Positions 52,321-63,625 of a DNA stretch of 64,000 nucleotides are shown in pieces (the stretch's first letter is position 1; each line of letters begins with the position of its first letter). Both the position numbers and the translations under genes were made by a program. Source of the DNA: Eublepharis macularius. Lineage: Eukaryota > Chordata > Lepidosauria > Squamata > Eublepharidae. The stretch covers positions 91,154,501-91,218,500 of the forward strand of contig NC_072800.1 in NCBI RefSeq assembly GCF_028583425.1, written 5' to 3'. The notes beneath the pieces are model-generated. The model was not told where the DNA came from. It worked only from the letters and a program-made list of their open reading frames with translations, and did no database searches.

Positions 52321-53215
52321 AAGGTATGTTGGTTTGACATGGTGGACTCTGAAAACGCAGAAATGTGCTTTTTAGTGCCCTGTTCCTGGTCACCCATGTT
52401 TTGCTGTCCAAACCCTGAGTCATCCCAGCAGCCTGGAACTATCATCAAATCCCGGGCCCTGGATTTACCTCCCTCGTGGTCGGGGCATCAGGTTCAGCTT
52501 TGCTTTGTGTGCGAGTGTGTTGGGGAGTCCAGATATTTGTTACTCACTTCCTGCCCCTTGAGAAGGATTTGGTTTTTTTCTCTGGCTGGCCTGACCCTCT
52601 TGAGCCTGGGAGCGCTCCTGGGTCAGTGCCTGAGGCAGCCTGGCTTGAAGAAAGCCTGGCCTTGCAGAAGGAGATAAACGGGAGGAAAGCATGCCCTTGT
52701 AATGGAAATGAGGGGTTATTAAGATGCCATATAAAAATGTAAGTGCCTCGGCAGCAAAGATAAGGAGCGGGAGAGCAAGGAGTGGAGTGTCATGTCAGCC
52801 TGCCTGGGTGGGTTTGGGTAGCTGCCGCAGAGACAGGCAGCAGGTTGCAACTTGACTGGAAGGGCTCCTGGAAAGTCAGCTGGTGGGTAAGCAGGACGGT
52901 GGCGAGGAATCCTTACCTAGAGGGGAACGGAGAGCATTCCTCTCAGGGGAGCGCAAAACCACAGAGTAGAAACCCGCGCCGTCCCCAGAAGTCATAGCCC
53001 CAGCGGGGCTGGTAGAAGCCAGGTGTGAAATTGGGCAGCGCCAGCTTGGGCCCTGTGCCCAGCGTGGGTGCAAGGCAGAAGGTTGGAGAAACCCAAAGCA
53101 CCATTTCTCTGAGCAGGGTGAACGTGGCCCCCGCCCCACAGCCCCGTCTCAGATGTTCAATCCCAGGAGTTATGAAAGAAGGGAGAAAAACTATTTAATC
53201 AAAATAGACTTTTAG
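52321..53215. other. WNT3A intron 2, nothing recognised
   Basis: GC-richer stretch with short open frames on both strands and no domain features; no Wnt exon. Confidence 0.4.
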
Positions 53216-53217
53216 CT

Positions 53218-53785
53218 GGATTTGCTAACTCCAGCTTGGGAAATCCCTGGAAATTTAGGCGTGGATTCTGAGGACAGCAAAGTACGGGGAAGGGAGGGAG
53301 CTCAGCAGAGATGCAATTCAATACTCCACCCTTGAAAGCCCTTTCTCTTTCTTCATCTTCATCATCATCATCATTTATAGTCTGCCTTTCTAACTGGGAC
53401 TCAAGGTAGAATTTATACGTATGAAAACTTCAGTAAAACAGCAAAGGGATTACAATTTTTTTTAAAAAAACAGATTACAAAATTTCTTCCAGGAGAACAG
53501 ATCTCTGTAGTCTGGAATTCATTCATTCATTCATTCACTTAGTACCCCACCTTTCTCTCCTGGGAACCCAAGGTAGTTTACATAATTCTCTCCTCTGCCA
53601 TTTAATCCCCACAACAACCCTGTGAGGTAGGTTAGGCTGAGAGTGTGTGACTGGGCCAAGGTCACCCAGCAAACTTCCATGGCAGAGCGGGGATTTGATC
53701 CTTGGCCTCCTAGATCTGAGGCCGACACTCTAACCACTAATGATTCTGGGAGATCTCCAGGCCCCACCTAGAAGTTGGGAACCCT
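53218..53785 (-). mobile_element. TAGGGTTGCC MITE split by an L2-type tail and a SINE
   Basis: MITE parts: 53218-53345, 53490-53515 (AGGAGAACAGATCTCTGTAGTCTGG) and 53742-53785 (GGGAGATCTCCAGGCCCCACC...GGGAACCCTA). Between them lie an L2-type 3' end fragment (53350-53485) and a tRNA SINE in minus orientation (53516-53742) with GATTTGATCCTTGGCCTCC and CTAACCACTAA. Confidence 0.7.
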
Positions 53786-55045
53786 ACTTGTAGCCCAGGG
53801 CGCCCCCCCCCCCCGGAAAAAGTTCCTGCTCCTGTTAAAGGGTGTCAATTTCCCTGTGCCATGTGCTTGAGCTCTGGAAGGGATAAGCCAGAGACCTGAA
53901 CATTGTTATGTCTGTTGTAGACCTGGAAATCTCCTAATTTCTCATTGGAGCCACCAGGTAATCATTTTGTTTGTTTCTTCACTTTGAATTTTATCCTGCC
54001 CTGTCCCATGAACTTGGGGTGGGTAACAACAGTGAAAAAGCAAACAAGACATATACAACAGAAATTCCCAATTAAACGCGTGTTATTCAATGCCTGCTTC
54101 GTTCTGACTATGGAATATACCTGCCTCAAATGGAGCCTCTTTTGAAAGTGTACAGGCTAGGACTTTGGTGGACCTCCAGGCCAATATTTCCTAAACATCT
54201 GATAGACAAAGTACACTTCTGTTAGGAATTAAAATTGGTGGTACACTTCACCCTTAGTCACTTGCAAAGTTTTCTCTGAGGGTGTGTCAGAATATGAATT
54301 AGTAGCCCTAAGCGATGCCCTCTCTCTGTGTTTTCTAGGTGAGTCTCTGTTCTGGATGTGCTTTTTTTGAGTATGTTGCACCTCTGCATTGGGACTGAAT
54401 CAGGCATCCCATCATGTCCAGTGCAAAAGCTGACTGGAAGGAGACAAGAGGAGAGGAATGACTCATGCAGAGACACAGCAGTCACTGTAGGGATGAAACT
54501 GAATCCCAAAAGCTGTGTGGTTCAATATCAATGTCGCCACCTTGATTTAATTTCTCTTGTCTGGGAGGTGAAACTGAGAGATGAGCCTTTATTTTTGCAC
54601 TAGCTTCCCTTCCCACATGTTAAATTGTCAGGAATAAAATGCATCCATTTCCCAACATTATTTTTAGACATATCATGTATAAATGGCATAAAGTGGTTTA
54701 AATAAAAAAGAAAGAATAATCAAACACCAGTACAGAATACTGGGTATAGATCTTGTTTCCCACCATCACTCTGAGTGGGGGAAGGAGAAAAACCGCGTCA
54801 TGTGTGCTGCCATGTAATTTCCAGGGGAAGTAGATCTGCATGGGGCAGATCAAGGAATTGCTGGAAGCTCTATGATAAAACCAAAGAGTATCCAGCTATT
54901 GCAAGAGCTACCCTCCATCACTTCTGGGTTTTCCCTGGAAAAGATGTAGCAGTACCATAACACAAACACGACTCTCCAATGCCCATCTCCAAAGCTCCTG
55001 CCTGGGAATCTGAGACCTGGAAGACTGAGTTCAAATCCCCTTTTG
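53786..55045. other. WNT3A intron 2, mostly unrecognised
   Basis: A short ATAGAGTTTC-type repeat lies at about 54790-54955 (GGGGCAGATCAAGGAATTGCTGG). Otherwise no family recognised. Confidence 0.4.
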
Positions 55046-55047
55046 GC

Positions 55048-55240
55048 CATGAAACTTAAAGATTTGAGTCCAGTGTCACCTTAGAGACCAGCAAGTTTTT
55101 CAGGGTGTAAGCTTTCAAGAGTCAGAACTCCCTTCTTCAGACACCCATAGAAGGGAAGTGTCCAGTAGCATCTTTAAGACTAACCAACTTTATTGTAGCA
55201 TAAGCTTTCGAGAACCACAGCTCTCTTCGTCGGATGTGAG
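55048..55240 (-). repeat. Adjacent hammerhead-like units of families C and B
   Basis: Minus-strand unit of family C near 55107-55138 (CTGAAGA, A, GGGAG/CTCTT, GAAAGC), then a family B unit at about 55206-55237 (CCGACGA in place of CTGACGA, then AGAGAG hairpin, CGAAAGC). Each has its own GTCCAGT tail. Confidence 0.65.
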
Positions 55241-55990
55241 TGACGAAATTTGCCAACCTCACCATCTTTAATATCTGAATAGAACATTAATCTCCTTTAG
55301 CGGGCTGCCGTAGGGATTAAACCACAAACTTGAAAATGGTTGATGATGTCAATGCTGCATATTATCAAGAATGAACAAAAGCCTCACCAAGTTGGGGAAG
55401 AGCTGGAGCATTCACATCTTTTTTGCCTAACCAATTCCCTGACTTTCCAACTGCTCCCCACCCCCGCTAATTCTCCCATCCATCACTGCTGCTCTTGCCT
55501 CGGGGAACTGGGGAACAGATTTCCGAAGTGACTAATCAGAATGTATGGTAGAAGCTATGCCTGGCTTCTGTCTATTTGATGTATGTGTCTCGACATGGAA
55601 GGGGAAGATTGGGGCCCCCCAAAGAGTCAGCCTCTAAGAACCCCTCTAAAATTGCAGTGGAGAGACCCCTTTAGCTGGAGATTTCTGGGATTGAACCTGG
55701 GACCTCTGGTGTGCAAAGCATATGAACTGCTGCCGAGCCGCCTCTCCTCCCAAGAGATAGAAAGGTTGATAATCACTGGCATGCTATGAACATCGCAACC
55801 TTCTACTGAGTCAAGTAATTTGCTTCAAGTTTCTGCTGATTCGTAGCCTGAACAAATCCTGCCCTGAGCAAAAACAATCACAGAAAAGAATTGTCTTTTC
55901 AGCCTTCTGCAATTTTTTCTCGGTGACTTCCAAGTGCAGATGCGGAGCAACTACTCTGCAATGCAACACTGAATGCATTTGGAGTGCATA
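55241..55990. other. WNT3A intron 2, nothing recognised
   Basis: A SINE-like B box GGGATTGAACCTGGGACC near 55690 suggests an old SINE; otherwise unrecognised. Confidence 0.4.
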
Positions 55991-55994
55991 GCTG

Positions 55995-56400
55995 GTAGGG
56001 TTGCTGGGTCCCTTGACTCCTTTGGCGGGAGATTGGAAGCCCGGCACCTACGTTGCTGTGCTCCTAGCTCCCGGCGTGTGCGATGATGTCACTTCCAGGA
56101 AGTGACATCATCATGTGGGTCAAAGGGCGGCCTGGGAGCACTACTGCGCTCACCAAGGGCCTGGATCAGCCCACAGCGGGGCACAATTCAGCCCCAAATG
56201 GGCCCACTGCAGGGCGCATTTTGTCCTGAATCGGGCAACTGTAGGCACGGGAGGGTGCTGCACTGCCTGTGGGCATGCCACGCTGCCAAGGGGGGTGCCC
56301 CAGGGAACGTGCCCCCCCCACCGGCCAAGTAAGTGGGCAGGGGGAGAGTGGGAGCAGAGGATCCCCTGCCTTGGGTGGTGGAATGGCACCCCTAATAGCT
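55995..56400. repeat. MITE-like repeat with GATGTCACTTCCAGGAAGTGACATC
   Basis: TAGGGTTGCTGGGTCCC start; GC-rich body CAGCCCCAAATGGGCCCACTGC; related to 19665-20340. Long open frames here are repeat-derived. Confidence 0.55.
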
Positions 56401-56534
56401 GGCAAACAATTTGCATAATATGCAGATTTGGCTGCCTGTGTTGGCGGGGGCGGTACATGACCACCCTACATGGATGTTCTGTACACACAGACCATAGATG
56501 ATTTTGTTCACCTCACTTATAGTTCTACTGCTTT

Positions 56535-56752
56535 GAGGAGAGGGCCGCTGAGTGGCACGGAGGGCGATCTAAACTCCCCTGTGTCTGGAGATCAAGGGGT
56601 GGGGCCACCAGCCATGTGACCATTTTCACCGAGGGCAATTTAAACTTTAAAAACTCCCCCCTTGTTCCAGCCGACCCAAAGTGACATCATTTTGCAGTCC
56701 TGAGTTTTATCACTGAGTTCCACCACCTCTTTTCCCAGAAAAAAAGCCCTGG
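56535..56752 (+). mobile_element. hAT MITE (CAGGGCTTTTTTTC family), truncated
   Basis: Starts within the interior (GCTGAGTGGCACGGAGGGCG) and ends GAAAAAAAGCCCTG at about 56752. One terminus is lost. Confidence 0.8.
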
Positions 56753-57114
56753 AGTACTGGCGATTCCAAGAAGTATCCTTTGTCACTTGGGGTTTTTACC
56801 CAAATGTTGCTTGTCTACTGCAGACCAACACAGCTACCCACCTAAAACATTTTTGAATGCTTCCCTGTGTTAAAAATCCCCTGCCGTACAGAATCTGCCC
56901 AACACGTAAAAAGAAGGGGGCCCGCCACCCAACCTTCCTTCTTGCTCTGCTAGTTTTCTATTTGTGAGGAGTTTTTTTAAAATGCAAAAAACTATTCAAA
57001 GCTGGAATCCAGCCTCTGCAGTCTGATGTGGCAGGGTCCATTCTACCACCTCATGGGTCTTCCACTTCATTCTCTGTCTTGTGTGAACCAAGCCTAACAC
57101 ATGGTTTAAATAGT

Positions 57115-57310
57115 AGGATTTGAGTCCAGTGGCACCTTAGAGACCAACAAGATTTTCAGGGTATAAGCCGTCAAATGTCAGACCTCCCTTCTTCAGATAC
57201 CAGCTTTGACCAATGAAATCTCATATCCTGAAAATCTTCTTGGTCTCTAAGGTGTCCCTGGACTCTAATCCTGCTGTTCTACTGCAGACCAACATGGCTA
57301 CCCACCGAAT
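57115..57310. repeat. Hammerhead-like inverted repeat (family C)
   Basis: GAGTCCAGTGGCACCTTAGAGACCAACAAG and inverse GGTCTCTAAGGTGTCCCTGGACTC bracket a decayed minus-strand CTGAAGAAGGGAG unit. Tail CTGCTGTTCTACTGCAGACCAACATGGCTACCCACC. Confidence 0.6.
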
Positions 57311-58200
57311 ATTGTCTAAAGTAGGTGTTTTTGAGTGCAAGAATGGAATGTATCCCCCCCCCTTTAATTTAGGAAAAACTTTCTTCTGATATCAGAAAAT
57401 TGGGGGAACCGGTTCTAATGAAAAATGATTCTAATGAACAGCCATGCCTTGGTTTATCTGGAGGCGATACGCTTCAGTGGGACATGATGAGGCAGAAAGC
57501 AGAGTTCATCCTGAAAAGGAGCTCGGCAGCATCAATATTTGGTTTCCAACGTTCCCAATATTTTTGCCCCAAGCCAAGCTGGCCTAGAACCTCCTCCCTC
57601 TTTTAGATGGAAGGAACTCATTACTGCCTTCCCACCTTTGAGCTATTCCCTCCCACGCACTTCAGCGGCACTATCAATAAATTAAACACATGGTAAAAAC
57701 TTCCAAGTCTCTTCTTACTTTTGTTCTGGATGATCTTCATCTCGCCTGGTTTTTTGCCAAGGTTTAATCGGTTTGATTACCAAACTATCTGTTTTTGTTT
57801 TTTTTAAAAACCATATTTATTCTCTCTATTCCCTTTCCCCCAGGAAAGGGAGAAGGAATTTCTGTGAGAAGGAATTTCCCTTTTACCTTTGTGACTTGTA
57901 CCAGCACATTGCTGCCCTGAGTTGATGGAAAAATCTTGGCTGAGGGTCTGTGGACTGGTGGCTTTTGGCTATAATTTTGGTTGGACCTGAGAAAGATGTC
58001 CACGGAATGGTCAGAGCAGATAACCAAGGGCCATTCATTCATTCATTTGTTCATTCGTTCATTCAGAAACTGTTCTAGCTTGACAATGATGATTTCCATT
58101 TATTGTCCACATATCTCACTAGGACTCAAGGTGGATTATGACTTTTCAGTCCGTAAGTCAGCCGATAAAACATCCTCCTTGGGAACCATCAAAACACTTT
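57311..58200. other. WNT3A intron 2, mostly unrecognised
   Basis: Short L2-type tail remnant at about 58090-58145 (ATTTATTGTCCACATATCTCACTAGGACTCAAGGTGG). ATTC/GTTC short tandem near 58035-58065. Confidence 0.4.
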
Positions 58201-58204
58201 AACT

Positions 58205-58430
58205 AAGTGCTCAAAAATTGGAAGATATCATTAGACTAGAAAGATGATGAACTTAGCTGAGATGGCCAAACAGCGTTAATCAGAGACAAAACACTCTCTA
58301 TATTCCAGGAACAGTGGAAACCCTTTATAGACTATCTACAAGAGACAAAGAAATATGAATTAATGATTTGTGGGTTTGATTTTCAAGAATAAGGATCTGG
58401 GATATCAAGAAGATGAGATATAGAAAAAAG
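58205..58430 (+). mobile_element. L1 LINE ORF2 tail, part 1
   Basis: Decayed frame with TLSIFQEQWKPFIDYLQETK and ICGFDFQE then stop, the end of L1 ORF2; interrupted by a hAT MITE at 58431. Confidence 0.75.
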
Positions 58431-58730
58431 CAGGGCTTTTTTTCAGCAGGAACGTGGTGGAACGGAGTTCTGGCACCTCTTGAAAATGGTCACATGGTCG
58501 GTGGCCCCACCCCCCTGATCTCCAGAGGCTAGAGTGGCATGGAGGGCAATCTAAACTCCCCTCTGTCTGGAGTTCAGGGGGCGGGGCCACCGGCCATGTG
58601 ACCATTTTCGCCAAGGGCGATTTAAACTTTAAAAAACTCCCCCCTTGTTCCAGCTGACCCAAAGTGACGTCATTGTGCAGTCCTGAGTTCCACCACTGAG
58701 TTCCACCACCTCTTTTCCCAGAAAGCCCTA
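58431..58730. mobile_element. hAT MITE (CAGGGCTTTTTTTC family) inside L1
   Basis: Perfect 8-bp duplication GAAAAAAG at 58423-58430 and 58731-58738; ends CAGGGCTTTTTTTC and GAAAGCCCTA. Confidence 0.88.
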
Positions 58731-58738
58731 GAAAAAAG

Positions 58739-58975
58739 ACATTAATTAGACCTCAAGCTGATGGATCCTGAAGAAGGAAGTGTTGTAGGCGAAAAACTGT
58801 AATGGATTAATAATATGCTTATTAATGCTTTTTACTGTTTTTTTTTACTTTGTATGTAGGCCACTGTTGTCTCCTTGTAGTTGTATTTTTGTTATGTTTT
58901 ACTTTCCTTCTTCGCTCTATCTTTTCATTTTTCTATAATAAAAATAAAAAAAACAATTACAATTTTTTTTTAAAA
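58739..58975 (+). mobile_element. L1 LINE 3' UTR and A-rich tail
   Basis: Continues 58205-58430. CTGAAGAAGGAAGTGTTGTAGGCGAAAAAC, then a T-rich UTR ending ATAATAAAAATAAAAAAAAC. Confidence 0.75.
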
Positions 58976-59014
58976 ACACTTTAACTAAGCCAAGGTACCA
59001 GCAGTGTTAGTCTG

Positions 59015-59222
59015 TAGTTGGGGGGGGGGGGGAGTGCCGTCAAGTCATAGCTACTTATGGCGACCCTTGGTGGGGTTTTCATGGCAAAAGACTAATAGAG
59101 GGGGTCTGCCATTGCCTGCCTCTGCAACGCTGGTCAACGTTGGAGGCCTCCCATCCAGTTACTAACCAAGGCTGACCCTGCTTAGCTTCTGAGATATGAT
59201 GACATCAGGTTTGCCTGGGCTA
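59015..59222 (-). mobile_element. 5S rRNA-headed SINE
   Basis: GTCAAGTCATAGCTACTTATGG, GGGGTTTTCATGGCAAAAGAC, CTGCCATTGCCTGCCTCTGC, TTACTAACCAAGGCTGACCCTGCTTAGCTTCTGAGA, inverse of 10480-10690. Confidence 0.82.
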
Positions 59223-59224
59223 TC

Positions 59225-59325
59225 CAGTAAAAGAAACTTTGAGTCCAGTAGCACTTTAAAGACCAACCATATTTCCCAAGGTATAAGCATTTGGGAGCCA
59301 AAGCTCAGTTTGTCAGAATGGAGAC
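59225..59325 (-). repeat. Hammerhead-like unit (family C), decayed
   Basis: TTTGAGTCCAGTAGCACTTTAAAGACCAACCA; the hairpin and both boxes are damaged. Confidence 0.5.
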
Positions 59326-59439
59326 CTACCTGTCCTTATATCCAGGTCAGAAGATGGGAAGGGTGTTGCAAAGAAGGGCCAGTCAAGATGCAGAGGTGCT
59401 GTGGACCATAACCAGATGGTTTAGAGCTAGGAGATCAAA

Positions 59440-59665
59440 TGAATGAAACCCGAACAAATGAATGAAATCTGGCCTCAAGTCAGAGTAGACTTATGGCAAC
59501 CCCAGGTGAGGTTTTCATGGCAAGTGACTAACAGAGGTGGTTTGCCATTGCCTGCCTCTGCAACCCTCGTCTTCGTTGGAGGTCCCCCATCCAACTATTA
59601 ACCAAGGCTGACCCTGCTTAGCTTCTGAGATCTGACAGGATCAGGCTCTCCTGGCCTATCCAGGA
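59440..59665 (-). mobile_element. 5S rRNA-headed SINE
   Basis: CAAGTCAGAGTAGACTTATGGCAACCCCAGGTGAGGTTTTCATGGC to CCAAGGCTGACCCTGCTTAGCTTCTGAGATCTGACAGGATC. Confidence 0.82.
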
Positions 59666-59984
59666 GCCCTCCTAAAAACTTAGAGCAAGGAGAGATTTTG
59701 AGTCTCCAGGTAGAGTCCCAGACCTCTTGGGCAGGAAGCAATGAAAGCACATGAGCGAGTTCTGGCCAACTCTGCTACTCCAAGAGAAGCATCTTCAGCA
59801 GTTTGGTCCAAGAAAATATGTAGCATGCTGGATCACACAGGGTCCTTCAGACATGTGGTAATGATGGCTTTTAAAGGTAAGGCTACCGTCACTACCCCTT
59901 CTTGAAGTTTTTCAGTTCTCTGCCTAATTTACACTCTTCCTTCAGCTGCTTTTCTCTTCTCTTTAGCTTCTCTACCTCCTAGAT

Positions 59985-60118
59985 GCATCTGACAAAGAGA
60001 GCTGTGGTTCTCGAAAGCTTATGCAACAATAAAGTGGGATAATCTGAAAGGTGCTACTGGTCTCTTTACTATTTTGTAACTTCAGACTAACACGGCTAAC
60101 TCCTCTGGATCTATGACC
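59985..60118 (+). repeat. Hammerhead-like unit (family B), single
   Basis: GCATCTGACAAAGAGAGCTGTGGTTCTCGAAAGC, TTATGCAACAATAAA, with the ACTAACACGGCTAACTCCTCTGGATCTATGA end. The first box is CTGACAA (damaged). Confidence 0.7.
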
Positions 60119-60435
60119 AAGAAGAACCCCAGGCGCCAACTGGAAGATGGCAGCCCTAGTCCTATCACTTGTGAAAGGTTTTCATTCCAGCCCAATGGAC
60201 CAGTTTCCCTTCTCTTGCAATAACTGGACTGCAAGCATTTGGGTGGCTTGATTTACTGAGCATTTGGACGTTTGTAGCATTTTCCTTTACTTTATACCTG
60301 TCTAAAAAAGGCCACTGGCTGTTGGAGTTTACCACTACAAGTAATCTCTTCCCTGAACAGTAAACTGGAAAAGCATTTAACAAAGACATTGGGACTTGTT
60401 AGGTACTTCTCATACAAGCCATGCTGATTCTGTGA
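60119..60435. other. WNT3A intron 2, nothing recognised
   Basis: No repeat recognised. Confidence 0.35.
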
Positions 60436-60439
60436 ACCT

Positions 60440-60957
60440 AGGCAGATCGTGAGAGGAAGGTCAGACCACCTCAGTCTGGAACAGATTGGAGAACATCATT
60501 TGATGGCCAAACTACAACTAAGGAAGAACTTCCTGACAGTTAGAGCAATCCCTCAGTGGAACAGGCTTCCTCGGGAGGAGGTGATGAGCTCTTCTTCTTT
60601 GGAGGTTTTTAAGCAGAGGCTAGGTGGCCACCTGACAGCAATGCTGAGTCTGTGAACCTGGGAAGATCATGAAGGGGGGGCAGGAAGGGTTGCATCAATG
60701 CTTAGTTTTCGTGGCCCCTTCTTACACACCCAGGGTAATGCCGATTGCCACTTTGGGGTCAGGAAGCAATTCTCCTTAGGCCAGTTTGGCAGTGTTTTCC
60801 TGACAGTGTTTTGCCATCTTCTGGGCATGGAGCAAGTGTCACTGGATGTGTGTGTGGGGGGAAGGGGAGGTAGTTGTGAATCTCCTGCATTGTGCAGGGG
60901 GTTGGACTAGATGACCTTGGAGATCTCTTCCAACCCTATGCTTCTATGATTCTATTA
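60440..60957 (+). mobile_element. CR1 LINE 3' end, two joined segments
   Basis: QLRKNFLTVRAIPQWNRLPR, VFKQRLGGHLTAML, then GCCACTTTGGGGTCAGGAAGCAATTCTCC, GCATTGTGCAGGGGGTTGGACTAGATGACC and CCTATGCTTCTATGATTCTA at the 3' end. Confidence 0.9.
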
Positions 60958-62035
60958 TATCAGCGGAACCAATCAACACCAGAAGCTTCAATGTCATGAC
61001 TGCAGCACAGAGGACTAGGTCTTGTGCTTCTATGTGGGTAAGAGTGGAGCCTTCTCTATCCAATGTAACCAGCTTTCCGCTAGTACAAGGAGCCTTGGTG
61101 GAGTTTTCCTCTGGTGGATGTTTCCTTGCATTCATGGAAATTGCCACTATTTGTTAAGCTGAATTGAAGGATCTGACCTGATGTAGTGAACAGCTGGCAC
61201 ATTAACACTTCCACAATAGGTCAATGTGCTTTACGAAAACAGCGGATGAGACAGAGACAGATGATGACGTTTGATCTTGGAATTGAATTTTCCCTCTGTT
61301 CCAAGAGGCAAGCGGCTTTGCTTGCTGTGCAAGTAATATTTAGCAGGGTGGAGGGGGGCAATAAGCAGATATACCTGAAACTATAAGACCAGCTTTGTTG
61401 TCTCCAACCATGGATCCATCAAGCTCAGTCAGTGTTCTGTTTGCTTTCCAGTTAGTCAGACTGTGGTAAAACCATTGACTTTCCAGCAATTCCTAGAGAG
61501 GCATGATGTCACTTCTGGTTTCCCCAGAAGCGATGTAATGCCATCACCCAGCAGAGATTTTTCAGCTTATTAGTCTCCCTCTGGCAGACAGAGCAGCGGT
61601 GCCCGCAGTGAGGGTCGCCGGTGGGAGATCTCCCACCATAATGGGAGCCCTGGCTTCCTAGGTGAGGGTGAAAACCTGAGAGACCCCCATTAACACTACC
61701 TTATGCTATGTAGAGAAAACAACGGGATACAAGTAACGGATATATGGAGGAACAATTCCGCTCTCATGTTGAATAACCTTTGCTAAATCGGCCCTTTGTG
61801 TCCAGTGGCCATTTTTAGGCCATTGCTTTCAGAGCACAAAGTTGGAATGGATGACTGCCCCAGGCTTCCAAAGCGTGATCTTAAAAGGTAGTGTCCCACC
61901 ACAGGAAAGGAGTCACAGGCCATCTGAGCTTGCTCTCTACCAACAAAACCCCTGGCCCGCTTTCTCTCAGCAACGTTATTTGCACGAGGAGCTGGTCTTC
62001 TGAGGCCGTCTCCGCAACATTATTTTTATAAACCC
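60958..62035. other. WNT3A intron 2, mostly unrecognised
   Basis: ATAGAGTTTC-type repeat remnant near 61455-61545; no exon. Confidence 0.4.
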
Positions 62036-62039
62036 CTCT

Positions 62040-62900
62040 CTCTGCTTCCCTGCACCCTCACCCTGCAGAAAACCATTTTCTGTGATCAGTGGGTCCTGCG
62101 AACAAAGGGATCAGCCCGAGCCCACCTGAGAATGGAATGTGAGGCTCCGTCTCCCTTGGCATGATTTCTCTTGACAGCCTCGCTTGGTCGGGAGGGCCAG
62201 TCGTCCTTATTACCTGCTGGGGTGAATGAATCCCCTTTTGTCATGGAGGTGTCACGGCGCGTTAGGCTAACAATGGCCCGAGATATTTTATATGAAGTTC
62301 CCCCTTGCCACTGATTGGCAAAAACCAGCCAAGTCATAGCAACCCAGAACTATGCGATGGCCGGCCCCTGTCGCTGGCCGAAAGGGAAATCCCTATTCAA
62401 ATGGTTTAATAAAACAATCTAAAGGGCGTGTGAATCGTGAAAAAGCATTTTCACTTTTTCTCTCTAGCTTAATCTCCTGGTCTCTGGGATATTGTGCTCC
62501 GAGCAGACCTCAGCAGGGTGCGGGCGAAGGTCCCCCATCAAGGCCTTTTACGGCCCCCTTTTCTCGGAGAGTTAATGATATACTGGTGTGATTGCCTCCC
62601 CCAGCAAGGAGAAACACGCATTTGATGAAAAGGATGGACCTCCTAACACATCCTAAAAGGCAACAATTTCTCATAGAAAGGTCACAGGTCATAACCTGCT
62701 TTTTTGGGAATGTCTACCAACCTCCTTTCAAAAGATGGCTGAAGCACAGTGTTGTTTGCAAGGGCCTTTTACACAAACACACACACACATTTTCTCAAGC
62801 AACTCCGCTCCAACAATTAATTTCCACAATCTCTTTTCATTGATAAGTTAATTTCTGGATGAGGTGTGATGCTGGTATTTGTCTGAGACACAGCCACGGT
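62040..62900. other. Repeat-poor block in WNT3A intron 2
   Basis: About 860 bp without any repeat family seen elsewhere in the window, with mixed base composition. Its position in the long intron of a developmental gene makes it a candidate conserved non-coding element. Open frames here lack domains. Function is inferred only. Confidence 0.4.
62679..62691 (+). promoter_or_regulatory. Perfect DR1 nuclear-receptor motif
   Basis: AGGTCACAGGTCA, two perfect half-sites one base apart, followed by TAACCT, an imperfect inverted half-site. DR1 sites bind RXR/PPAR, HNF4 or COUP-TF class receptors. Binding is not shown. Confidence 0.45.
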
Positions 62901-62914
62901 ATTGGAGACCACCA

Positions 62915-63185
62915 ACGTTAATGGTTTTTGAGAAAGACTAGACATGTTCCTGGAGAACAGGGCTGTCAATGGCTTTTAGCCATGATAATGCGGAAAGGAT
63001 TTCCATGATCAGAAACAATATACCGCTGATTACCAAATCCTGCCAACAAAGAACTGGGCGGGGCATATCCTTCGTGCTTTGTTTGCGAGCTCCTTGGGGT
63101 CATATTGTAGAAGTGGTGGTGGACTTGGATGGACCTTGGTTCTGATGTAGCAAGGACTTCCTTAGTTTTTTTGAGCTGATGGTAG
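62915..63185 (+). mobile_element. CR1 LINE 3' fragment, decayed
   Basis: GACATGTTCCTGGAGAACAGGGCTGTCAATGGCTTTTAGCCATG, then GGTGGTGGACTTGGATGGACCTTGG; CR1 3' UTR landmarks. Confidence 0.6.
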
Positions 63186-63439
63186 AGTTGCCAACAGGGC
63201 TGGATAAAAATATCTTTTCCTATTTTTCGAGGCTTATGGGGTGGAAATGGACAGCTGGAGCTATTCAGTTATGACATGGCTACATAGGATTTCACCTAAC
63301 GGACAGTGAGTTGAATGGACCCTTATTCCAAGATAATCTGACCACTTTGGAAAGCTCAGAAGATACATTTTTAAGATCCCACCACGGCACTTCAACCATG
63401 GTTGAATGTGCAGACTGTCTCTAGGGATGAATTTTTACA

Positions 63440-63625
63440 ATTATGTTTAACCTCACACATTCTCCGAGAAGCTTAGAGCAGCATACACGTTTCTCTTCTC
63501 CATTTCCTCCTCACAACAGCCCTATGAGTCAGGCTAGACTAAAAGAAGGTGATTGGCCCAAATTACCTTAGAAGTTTCCACCTGGAGGGACAGAGGTAGA
63601 TCCAATTCTTCAAAACTCTAGCACA
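63440..63625 (-). mobile_element. tRNA-headed SINE fragment
   Basis: CATTTCCTCCTCACAACAGCCCTATGAGTCAGGCTAGAC, then GATTGGCCCAAATTACC, minus orientation. Confidence 0.55.
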
